Positions 24,891-35,640 of a stretch of DNA of 64,000 nt are shown here, one piece after another (within the stretch, counting starts at the first letter, position 1; each line of letters begins with the position of its first letter). The translations under genes were made by a program, and so were the position numbers. Source of the DNA: Aphrophora alni (lineage: Eukaryota > Arthropoda > Insecta > Hemiptera > Aphrophoridae); the NCBI GenBank assembly GCA_963513935.1, contig OY740768.1:66204231-66268230 (forward strand). Reading direction: 5' to 3'. The notes under the pieces were generated by a model. That model was not told the origin of the DNA and did no database searches. It saw only the letters and a list, made by a program, of their open reading frames with translations.

Positions 24891-27800
24891 AATCGTAAAG
24901 AGTACATTTAATTTGTATGGAATTTAGAACCAAGTGTTTTAAGCAATATTTTTTTATAAATAATATAAATAAGAATAAAATAATAGTACAATATCATTCA
25001 CATTTCCTGTTTAAATATAAATAAATATGCAACTATCTTCATAAATAATGGGCTTCTGTATTTAACTTAGTTGTTATAAAAATAAAAGTAAAAATTGAAA
25101 ATGCTTTATTAATATCTCTGTCAAAAGTACAAAATAATATAAATATTCTTAAATTTATTATTTTTATATCAAAGGAATAAATTACAGTCATCTTTATTGA
25201 TTGCACAGCCCTATAATCTTTTCGAAAATTATTTTTCGAAATATAATTTAGTTTAAAATTAATTTTACAAACATTCATTTGCATATACAATATTTAACGA
25301 AGGTAGGCTATATTACCAGTTTTTAATTGTTATTAGTATTCTACCTTTAACAAAAATTATACGTAAACAATTTTGAGTAAAGCAGTACCTTAATTAAGTG
25401 GTCTGATTTGTTCAAATACACATCAATATTAAATGCAATGTTTAATGATAGTATGCTTTAGTTAAACAGTAATTAGTTATTTATTCGTTTCATTATCACT
25501 CTGTAATTTATTTTAATTGGGACTCTGAGTTACTTTAGCGAGACTCAATTGATTACGTAATTAATTAATTGCTATTATTAGATATATTACGTTCAGTGGC
25601 TGTAAAATTAAAATATATAATTATGCAAGTGTTGATTGATTGTTCAGCTGTTTACATTAATTACTCGGTAGTTTATGAACTTGTCTTGACGATGTCAGGA
25701 GACGAATCCGACAAGTAGTGGTAGAGAACGATTACCTTGTAACGTTGATTTATAACGTACAGTATTACCTATTTATTTATTATTTCTTTCCGGTAGATAA
25801 AACACCGTCCAGTTAGACATCCTTTCTACATCCTTCCCTATGACCTCGCAAATCTCATCAGGGTGATTAAATCTGATGATCTATTTGTTTAATTTTTCTT
25901 TATATCTGAATTTTCGAATTGAAACTGTGTAAGAATTTAGTTTAGAATAAGTAAACTTATATCTTTTTTGAAATTTTTGATGTTTGTTCACTCAAATTTA
26001 ATATTTTCCTCCTTCACAGTGCTAAGGATAGTCAAAATACTATAGAAATCAGTACGGTGGATCATCAGAGAAAACAACATTTATATGAAAATATAGGAAA
26101 TATAGTGGGAAAATTATAGGATCTTTAAGTTCTTCTAAATTTTGGAGTTTTTGTTAAAGATCAATGCTATACTTTCACATGAAGTTCAAAGAAATCAATA
26201 CGGTGGGTCTCTAATTGTAACAGCCTTAATGAAAGGTTTTTTTTTTTTTTTTTTTTAGCCAGTATTATTAAGCTTATCTACGCTTTAATTTTTAGAAATA
26301 AGAACCGTATGGTATGGAGCATTGAATTTTAACTTCACAAATCGTTTCAAGATATACTTTTTTCAAGTTATAACTCTCTTTGATTTTTGCGCATCGAGTT
26401 GTAGGGATTAGCTTTCGTATGTATTACAACGGGCGTAGTGAAACTGCCCCGACATTTTGGGCAGTTTCATCATTTCTAACGTACCTAAAATATCGGGGCA
26501 GTTTCATAGTCTCCATTAAAACTGAACAGAAAACTAGAAATGGTAAATAGAGGAGGAAATATTTGTAAACAACTCAACACACGATACATAAAAGCACTCT
26601 TAAAAGAACTTCATTTTCAAATTTTATTCCACAAAAACACTAATCATAAAAAAAAAACTTTAAAGTTTGAAGAGGATAATTCGGTAAATTTCTTTATTGG
26701 ATACGTTCTCGTCTGGAGAGTCTAAATCTCAACAAAAATAAAAAGTTATTTTAGTTTTAGTTTTAGTAAAGTTGTTAAGGGTATTCTTATTCTTTTCAGA
26801 AGTAATCCTACTGGTGTTTCCAAAGGATTTGAAGTAAGTGGACATTGGCAAAAACTAATCCGATTTCAATGGACTACATTACAGCTTATCTTGCGATTGT
26901 TCACACAATTACATTGTGAATCCGCTTACACCTGTTATGTCATTAATGCGATGGCTTTACTACTTTCACGCCGTTTAAAACTAATTCAATTCTTTATTTC
27001 ATAATGTTTATAAATAATTACTTTAAATGTAAATACACTTTTATTTTTAACATAGTGTTTAGAAAATGTATATAATGGCCTATTTTTATATTTTTTTAAT
27101 ACGGTGTGAAATTTTCTATCGTATTATTCGTTTTGAAGGCACCAAAGATCAAAACTTTTTTCTTAAGTACTTCTTTGAGTTGTCCCTTCGGTCCAAACTG
27201 ATATTTAAAAATTTGGCTTGTAATTATAATTTCCATGTTTCGAGAGGACTTCAAGTTTTTAAATACAAAATTAGTTTTTAAGAAATCCTAAAAACCAATG
27301 GTTTTGATTAAATTTTACTTCATAGTACTTTCAGAAATGCTAAACTTGACGAATTGGTCACTATCCCTAAGAATCATGATTTGTTATTTTTGGGGACTAC
27401 TGATCAATACGTCCTGTTTGGTATCTTGGAAACTACAATTGATATAGATTTAATAAAAACTATAGAACTTATAGAAAGAAAATAAATAAAAGGTTTTCCA
27501 TATTTGTTTTAGTAATTACGCTGTATGTTTAAACCTATACCAACGTTACAGTTAGTGGTTGTAAGATAGTTCTATCCAATTAAGTAATAAAATGTGTCCT
27601 TCTTTAAGCAATAAGATAAAGAATATTTTGAATAGAGTATTCATCACCAAAACTTAAAGGCAAGTGAAAGAAGGAATTTAAAAATATTGCAATAATGTTC
27701 AGATTCAAGTTAACCATGAAATGCATCTCAACCACAGCGACATCACAGCGTGATTTCATACAAAGTTCATTTTGGTAAATTTATTTTATCCTTAAATCTG

Positions 27801-30800
27801 TAGCACTCGTAAAATAAACAATCAGAACACTTTTAATCTGGGAAATCGGATGTTAAAACAGTTGGAAGATGTGATTCGACAATGAATGCCCTTTTAAAAT
27901 GCGGTTAAGAAGACTTATTCAATATAAATTTTTATAACTTAGAAGAAAATAAAATCTCACCTATTGAAACCTGATACAAACCATTATGTCAATGCAGTCA
28001 AGATGGCGACACCAGTTATAGTTTATTTACGACACTTAATCATGTTTTAAAGCTTTTAGTTTGAAAAATATCGAATTGGTCAATCGTTTCGTTTTGCACT
28101 CAGTTTTAAACTCATTTTCGTGCCCAGAAAGATAAGCCTAAGATAAATTTATTATTAATTCACGGATAATCCACGGCCAACTGGATATCATATTTCAAGA
28201 TTTCTTTTCATTTCAAGGCCGGAGACTAAGGCTGGTTAAATATGTTAATTTAAGAGTACGTGATATCAGTGGCCTCTTCCAATGACGGTGGCATTGTTTT
28301 GTTTAAAGCGTAAATTATTGCTCACAAAAGTACCCCGTGGCGATGCCCGACTAATTACGTTTCTTTGTTACCCCCTCTCCTACCCTAAATTTAATTGCTT
28401 ATAATTTGTGGCGTAATTTTCGGTGTAATTTATTGTCTGACTATATTGCTCTCTTGTACCAACACGGAATCAGTTTTTAATAGCCCTCTACAGCCACGTA
28501 TCAGAGGTGTTTAACAACTTTATGGGTAATGCGTAGTGGTTTTATTAGCTGCATATCTGTTCTCCATAAGCTTTAGGTAGACGATGTTTATGGAGAAACA
28601 TAAAAAGTAATAGGCGAAGCTGTACTCACCGTTCATTTATTATGTTTTTTGTGTGGTACAAAACTCTCCACCCTGACTGGCAAGTGCTACAAAAGTATTC
28701 GACACTTTTCACTATAATTTTTATTGCAACCTATAGGGAAAATGTGAAATCAATTCTTTTTATTTTAAACAAAAATAATGACAAATCAATTACATTAATT
28801 ATTATTGATGTGGTTTCAGCGGAGTTTTGTTATTGTCATGTCTCCTTAGATGGGCGGTTTTGTGTTAAAACTGCACGCATGCTGTACGATTCATACAACT
28901 GTGTTTAACGAAAAGAATATAAAGGTATTATTATGTAAATATTCACTACTATAGATGAAAAGAACTGTTTTGCAAATTGCCAAAATAATTTTTACGGTAT
29001 TTCATAAAAACCAACGGATTTAAAATTGAAATAAGAAACAAATTTTCAGATTTAAAATTGGTGTCATTTTAATTATTTACATAAAAGAAGCGATTAAATG
29101 ATATCTTGTTCAACTTTTTATAATCAACGATCATTTTAGGTACACGAGAAAAATAAATGTAAATCATTATTACTTATTTAGATAACAATAAACTGAAAAG
29201 TGCCTTTATTTGGCTGCAGGGTATTTAAGTATTATTATTATTTAAATTATTAATATCAATGTTGTTCATTAAAAAACGATCAAAGATATTTTTGAAATGG
29301 TAACAATAACTCGCAAGCATTTCTTAAACGTTTTAATTTTAAAATATTTTCTTGTAGACAATATTAAAGTAAAAAGCCAAAGGACTGAAGGAAAGACATC
29401 AAGTTTGTTTTAAAATAAAAACTTTTCATCCCTATGTACTAAAACCTAACTACACTGTAGTAATTTCTTATCTGTACCATTATAAAGTTACTCTCGATCA
29501 AACGCAGAATTTGGTCATTTCGTTGTTTTTTTATCGTCAAACTTTTACTGTTTACGTCAAATCAATATTATCAGTTGAATCTATCTCTCATTAATTTTGT
29601 TATTACCAACATTCCAACTCTAAATATCCCTGTTGTGACACTCTTTCCCCAACATAACTCTCTCCGTTGGGCATAAACAATCCTCTGCTTAATAGTTGTC
29701 ACATTATCACTGTTTGGATGAAATGATGCGATGCCAGTCCTAGACCTACCACAAGTCCATTAAATGCACGTATTATTGCTATAATAACATAGCCGTGTTC
29801 ATGTATATAACGGAAGTAGCAGCTGATCCTTGTCTACATGTATAGTACATCTGTCTAATGATCTTTATCTCTAAACAACTACCGATTGTAAACGTATATC
29901 TTTTTAATTTAATTTTATAATGGGGAGTATGTGACCGGAAATATTCAAATGTATTTACAATACAAAATGGGAGAGGATTGACGTAATAGTCTTTTGTGTT
30001 TATAGATATCTACAGAAGTTAATGTACCGTGTAGTTAAATTCAACTTACAAAGTTCAGGATTTTTTAAAACAAATGGTATATTTAGTTGTGTAGTTTATT
30101 GACTTATAAACTGTCAAAAGTCTGGAATTGTCTCTATACTTCATCGTTTCTAAACTTTGAAATAATATAAGAAATCTTTCATCTTACTTCCTAAAGACAG
30201 TAAATAGTTTAAAATATTTATATTTGTTGTATGACTGCACGTTTATGAGAACGTATATCATATCTATATTAATCAAATTAATGGATAGATTTAGAAATTT
30301 AAAAAGTTTTGGTTTTAAACACAGATATTAATTAGAAAACTTTTCAATGTAGTATACGACAACCCACCACGATTGAAAATTTAATATACATTTCCTATAA
30401 AAAATTACATATAGACTTCAAACCATCTACACATGTGTAACAGATAAAGAAATACAAAATAGGAAAATAAAATATGTTACACACTTATATTTCAAAAATC
30501 TTGCAGAACCTTTTTAAAACAAAATTAAGTATTTGAAAAGGATATGTTTTAATCAATAATTTAAAATAACTATTAGGCCTATTATTTTTATTTAATTTGT
30601 TTAAAATAGTAACACTATTGTATTGTTTTATTTTACATTTTCTTTCTTAATACCAACTGATAGACTTTCAATTTTACGTCTCCCATCTTTTCACAATGAC
30701 GTTAATTAAATTATGTTTTTAATTATGTAGGACGAGTTCCTGCATTTAGTCGGAATTCGTCCATAGGATTAAAATAAAGTACTTAAATAATTTGATTTAA

Positions 30801-30882
30801 CACAATTTTATATTTTTCTTTGATTTAGGAAGTATATATATCTAGATCCCTTGATTGTTTGGTATGTTGATTCCTTTTGGTT
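24891..30882. other. AT-rich non-coding stretch
   Basis: No gene supported. It holds a T run at 26237-26256, an inverted repeat at 26440-26505 (listed separately), and a GC-richer patch at about 28230-28420. Frames of up to 88 residues show no domain. Confidence 0.5.
26440..26505. repeat. Short inverted repeat
   Basis: GAAACTGCCCCGACATTTT at 26440-26458 is complementary, with one mismatch, to AAAATATCGGGGCAGTTTC at 26487-26505. A third partial copy, GGGCAGTTTC, lies between them at about 26459-26468, so two alternative hairpins are possible. The G/C-rich stems stand out in A/T-rich DNA. It may be the core of a small decayed foldback element. Confidence 0.7.
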
Positions 30883-31286
30883 GTTAAGAAGAAAATATTT
30901 TCATGTCGTTTTCACTAATTAGAAACGTGCTTTGAGTTGTATAGCACGAAGCCCCAATTTTGAATGTTCCTTTTAAACCCAGATAAAACTAATCAACAAT
31001 ATTTGCAAAGGGGATTTGTAAATCTAATAATACATATATTGATACTAATTACTTTTCTCCCGTAAGTTATACATGGTGAAAATTTATAATTAACTCAAAC
31101 TACGATTGTTATTGAAGTTTATGTTGTTAAAACTGCCATGATATATTTTTGCAATAACTTTACGGATTTATCATTTCTACTGGAAAATATAGGCAGACCT
31201 TCTTTGATACTAATATTACAGAATACACGAAGTTTAGCAATAAAAAAGAATTCGTTTTAATTCCCTTTCAGTTATACAACATTAAA
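30883..31286. repeat. Dispersed repeat family B, copy 1
   Basis: About 400 bp in direct orientation with 45367-45770, roughly 80-85 per cent alike by eye, almost without gaps. Landmarks are TTAAACCCAGATAAAAC.AATCAACAATATTTG near the start, GTTTATGTTGTTAAAACT.CCATGATATATTTTTGC in the middle, and GTTATACAAC at the end. No frame is kept open in both copies. Class unknown. Confidence 0.85.
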
Positions 31287-31339
31287 ACAATCTAGTATCT
31301 AGTGAACATAGGTATTATGTGATGGGTAAAAAAACACAA

Positions 31340-31990
31340 TGTCGAGTTTTTTGAGGTCTTCTTGAGTTAAAAGAATGGTTTTGTAATGATGGCGTCTGTT
31401 TTCTACCTCCTACAGCCCAAACGTCATTTTCATCAACCGTATCTCGAAATGTTTCTTTCAATTTGGTTTGCCTCTATGTTTACAAACCAAACGTAGTGGG
31501 TACCATCTCTCCAAAAAAACCGGTTAGTATTTATCGTTAAAAAACTTAAAAAATCGTCTATAGGTCTGTTTAAAAGACGTAATTTCTCAAAATTCGGACT
31601 ATAAATTTCGTTCAAATTTAGGTAAAATGTGAAAATTAATGACCGAAACTCGTGTGCAAAATTATAAGTAGAACAATATGATGGTTCGAAAATCACTGAT
31701 AAAAAAAACACTACCACCATCATTAAACATTTAGTTTTATTCAAATACGATTTACACTGGGGACGTTTATGACAGAAACGAATCAAATTAAAACCCTATT
31801 TAAATGTATATAAATGGCATCCATGGTTCTTTTTCACGTTTTGACTGACAACTACCGAACTGTCAATTTTGGTGACCTAATAGTGTTGTTTGGTTTTTAA
31901 TATAGTTTTGATGATTTATAAATAAACATATTTGTGCAACGTTTTGCACCGTGTATTTTTAAATGTGTTTACAATAAAATCATTTAACGG
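31340..31990. repeat. Dispersed repeat family C, copy 2
   Basis: Diverged relative of 9714-10440 (same landmarks at both ends). A 117-residue - strand frame (31433-31786) lies inside it, with a hydrophobic stretch near its N-terminus, but it is not preserved in the other copy and shows no domain, so I do not call it a gene. Confidence 0.6.
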
Positions 31991-33363
31991 GAGTCTATTT
32001 AACTTATTATCTATTTTACTTTTGCTTTATAGTCACAATTTATTTTTTAACGACAGAATGTCATGCACTTGTAATCTATTTGAAAAACTTCCATTGCTGC
32101 TTTCTCTAATTTACTCTAATTGTTTCAAATTTAACTGTATATAGGATTTAAATAATACATTTCAGCTTTATATATAACTTAAATGTGCTAAGAACCTCAA
32201 CCTGAGTCTTTAGAGACACATCAGTCAGGATCTTGCTTATCGGAATGAGAAGACATTGTCATGTTAATTTCAAACATCAACTAAAATTAGTAAATATTTT
32301 TATCACGTTATCATTAAATATATTAAAGCTTTCGAAAATAAAGTTGATAGTTTAATAATTATCATGTCTGTGACGATTTATTTAAACAAATATTTTTCTC
32401 GAACGTGGCGTTTTCCATGGGAACATAATTCATTACTACCTCAACAAAGCACACATGTAAAATGATATTTACTTAATTTATAATCATCAAATTGAAGTAC
32501 TATTTATATTATCAATAGTACATAATCATTTCTCTCGCTTTGAGAGTATTATTTAGTAGATCATTCAAAGAGACTGGATAGTAACTCAGTTTCAGCCTAC
32601 ATCTTACAAAGTAGACTTCACTGCAAACATTAGTTATCTTTCTACCGGTAATAAACTATACAGAAACGCATTTTACCTGACCTTTACCAGATCCAAGGTT
32701 TCTGATTTCGCCCCAGTAACTCGTCTTAACAAATTACCCTTTGATTCTTACAATATCGCTCCGTTATACATAAAAGTTATTATTTTTATCAACCGTGTGA
32801 CAGTAAAACACTGATAAATGACATATGTCTGTGTTGGGTTGGGAAAGTTGGCCATGGAGCTAGACTACCGATACGTTTGATTATTCAATGCTGTTATCTC
32901 AGATAGTGCTCATTTATTTTCTCTATAAGTTTTCCCACTTTAACATATGTTCCCGGCATGTGCTCACTTAGTATGAGATTCATTACGGGATAAGGAGAAA
33001 ACAAATAACTACGAGAGTTAACTAACTACACATAAAACATGACGACATTATTTATTACGCGTGTGCATATCTTCTGCACAACACGACTAAGTTTATTATT
33101 ACACAATTGATTGTAGTTATAACAGATTTATTTTATTTACTCACGTAGTCATTAACGGGTTATTACCTTTAATATCTCAAATTACTACTGCCCTCGAGAA
33201 CAAAGGCAAGTATATATTTGAGTTTAGCACCAAGGTAAACAGCTGTTCGACGCTCATACTATGATCTACAATGAGACGTAGTGCAAAGTGTTCCAAGATT
33301 ATTATAAATAAATTAGTATTAAAGTTATTCTTTTAACAATCGAACAGATTTAAACATAATGTG
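31991..33363. other. AT-rich non-coding stretch
   Basis: Nothing supported here: no gene, no repeat recognised and no RNA fold. Confidence 0.5.
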
Positions 33364-33518
33364 TATATGAATAAATAAATTAAACAATTTTAACTCCACA
33401 ATAAATTTTAATTTAGCCATGCCGACCTAGAAAAGGTTCGACAATGCCCTAGCTGGCGAAACTTAGGTCGGCACAAGGTGTGGAGTACAAAGTGTTTAAT
33501 TTATCTATTCATAATATG
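33364..33518. repeat. Imperfect palindrome (foldback) of about 155 bp
   Basis: The outer arms pair as ATGAATAAATAAATTAAACA (from about 33367) with TGTTTAATTTATCTATTCAT (to about 33512), then CTCCACA with TGTGGAG. The inner arms pair perfectly as GCCGACCTA (33421-33429) with TAGGTCGGC (33464-33472). The loop holds GGTTCGACAATGCC. On the - strand this resembles a damaged GGCATTGTCGAAACC segment, the same style as the hammerhead-like motifs elsewhere in the window. An echo, CATGCCGACCTA, occurs once more near 20488. Confidence 0.7.
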
Positions 33519-33618
33519 GAATTCCACCAAGTACCTATGGTCGGTAGCATAAGTTTTTTAATGTGTATATTACCTTCAGGATTGTGTTATGAATATATAG
33601 TTCCATCAATTTTATGAT

Positions 33619-33652
33619 GTGATGATGACATACCTGCAATGTCGAAACTGTC
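33619..33652 (+). ncRNA. Decayed hammerhead-like motif
   Basis: GTGATGA (first core base G instead of C), one extra T, a perfect five-pair stem GACAT/ATGTC (33627-33631 with 33639-33643), GAAA (33644-33647), then C-T-G-T-C, giving the same AC/GT mini stem III and GTC. The spacing and the extra base match the motifs at 12.1 and 17.0 kb. No convincing stem I is visible, so it is probably inactive. Confidence 0.35.
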
Positions 33653-33820
33653 ATTGGGTTATTAAAGGATTATTTGACGAATACTTAAAAATTAAATAAC
33701 CTAATTACTATATTTTTAAGATGTTATAATTACTAAATTATAAAAAATTTAAGATGTTGTGCTTTTAAAATGTAGGTTTTAAGTAAAACCTTTATTTATT
33801 TTTATAGTAGAATATATATA

Positions 33821-34262
33821 TGTAACGTAATTTTAACGCCTCTGGCAGCGCTGAACAAAAGGGGTGTAAATCTGTGTAATGTTTTATTTGTTATTTTCCG
33901 GAGGACCTTTATTATAATATTAATTAAATAACAGACACTGAAATAATTAAGTGAATGTTGATCTTACCTTGAGGTATGATGTTAGGATGATTCCTGGCCA
34001 GGACTGGTCTGCAGAGCTGGAAGTAAAAGATCACAAACACAAATATTCCAGTGTCCTTTTTAAAATAGAGTGGTGAATTGAAGGTTAAAGCGTAAAAAAA
34101 ATATATAAGTAACAAGTTTTTTGTAACGCGCACACTTGACATTTGCAAAACAGCATCTGAGAAAACCTGCTCTATTATCGCATGAATCAGAAAAATGCGC
34201 ACGCCGCCTCGTCAAGTGTGTAGCCTATAGGGTTTATGCAGGGGCCATATGAATACCAAACA
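33821..34262 (-). repeat. 3' LTR of the BEL/Pao element
   Basis: 442 bp, matching 40337-40778 except for three events: an A missing in GTGTAATG (about 33859), G for A in ATGATGTTAGG (about 33981), and an extra C in TATTCCAG (about 34050). On the element strand it has TG...CA ends and an AATAAA hexamer (from CAAATAAAACA) suited to polyadenylation. Confidence 0.95.
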
Positions 34263-34362
34263 TACCGGCCGCGTTGAAACGTTGTTTCGAAATAATCATA
34301 GAAGTGGAAGGAAGAAGGTGAGAAAGAGCGAGGGCGGACGCAAGGAGCGGAACCGCGACAGG

Positions 34363-35640
34363 TTATTGAGGGTTAGAAGAGGAAGGTGGGTAGTCAATGG
34401 GCAGTTTGAACACCTTAGTGACCGGCCGCGAAAGGGTACCGGTGGAGGTGCGCAGTGTGACCACACGGACCGCGCCATCCTGTCCTGGATGTAGATGTGT
34501 TATACGGGCGAGAGGCCATGTAAGCGGCCGAGACAGGTGGTCGTGCACCACGACCATGTCTCCTATAGCGAGGTTGCGCATTGGTTTTGTCCATTTCGTG
34601 CGTTGCTGAAGTGTGTGGAGATACTCTAATCTCCAGCGTTGCCATAGTAGCTGGAAGAAGCGTTGCGATTGTTGCCAATGTTTTAGGCGGTTTTCTGGCA
34701 AGGCAGTGACGTCCTCTTCAGGTAGCGAGACCAGAGGTTGACCAACTAGGAAATGTCCTGGAGTAAGTGCCGAAAGGTCGTTAGGGTCGTTGGACAGCGG
34801 TGTCAACGGCGTAGAGTTGAGCATGGCCTCCACACGGGTGGTTAGCGTTAGGAAGTCCATGAGCTGTATACGTTGTTCACCAAGCATACGAGTTAAGTGA
34901 TGCTTGGTGCTCTTAACGGCGCTTTCCCAGAGACCACCTTGGTGCGGTGCTGTGGGGGGTATAAAATGAAATGCGATGCAATTTTCGCTAGCGAAATGCG
35001 AGAGCGATTCGGCAAACTGTGGTTGCTTCTTGAATTCGGCGTATATAGCGTTTATTTTTGCAGCGGCGCCTACGAAGTTGGTGCCGCGGTCAGAATAGAG
35101 GTTAGTGCAAGGACCTCTGCGTGAAATGAATCTGGTGAGAGCTGCGATGTATTCGGACGTTGTTAAGTCCATTGCAATTTCTATGTGAACAGCTTTAGTA
35201 GCGAAGCAGACGAAGATGCACAAGTAGACCTTGACGATCTTAGCGCTGCGTAGCGAATGGATCTTGACAAAGAACGGACCTGCGTAGTCAACTCCCGTAG
35301 TAGTGAACGGCTTGGCGGGCGTCACTCGTGAGCCTGGCAGATTGCCCATCAACGGAAGCTCGTGCGTTGGTCTTGTCCTGAAGCAGACGATGCATCGGAA
35401 TACGCAAGATCTGATGATACTTCGCGCTGAGAGGATCCAAAACTTTTGCGTCAGAAGTGACTGGAGTAACTGCGGTCCTGAGTGCAAATAGCGTTTGTGA
35501 TAGGCATTTATTATGGCTGTGGTGACGTGATGTTTCTTAGGCAGCAGAAGAGGGTGCCTGGAGGTGTAATTTAGAGGGGACTGAGTGAGGCGTCCTCCAA
35601 CTCTTAGAAGTCCCTTGCTGTCCAGAAAAGGGTTCAGTCT
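34363..35640 (-). pseudogene. pol: Pol C-terminal segment: integrase and DUF5641 domain
   Basis: This frame continues pol after an in-frame TAA (35641-35643), so in this copy it lacks its own evident start. It opens with the PFLD...GLLRVGGRL block that leads the integrase zinc-binding region in BEL elements, followed by histidines and a CxxC (RCIVC). The catalytic triad is intact: D in VDYAGPF, D in YSDRGTNFVG, E in GGLWESA. Counting from the TTG at 35485-35487 as residue 1, these are residues 67, 133 and 188. The C-terminal 90-100 residues (FFQLLWQRW...GDMVVVHD...PLARI) match DUF5641. It would insert the cDNA into the genome. The stop before it probably disables this copy unless read through. 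The context TAA-AGA is not a known efficient readthrough signal. Confidence 0.85.

Noticed and set aside
31433..31786. 117-residue - strand frame with a hydrophobic segment
   Set aside because: It lies inside dispersed repeat C, has no domain, and is not preserved in the copy at 9.7 kb.
33421..33472. GGTTCGA-like box in the 33.4-kb palindrome as a possible tRNA B box
   Set aside because: No A box, no cloverleaf; the base pairing is that of a simple foldback.
33924..34202. 92-residue - strand frame inside the 3' LTR
   Set aside because: The same frame is broken in the 5' LTR by a 1-bp deletion, and it spans regulatory LTR sequence.
34249..34678. Arginine-rich + and - strand frames across the end of the integrase region
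   Set aside because: Shadows of the real pol frame caused by its higher GC content.
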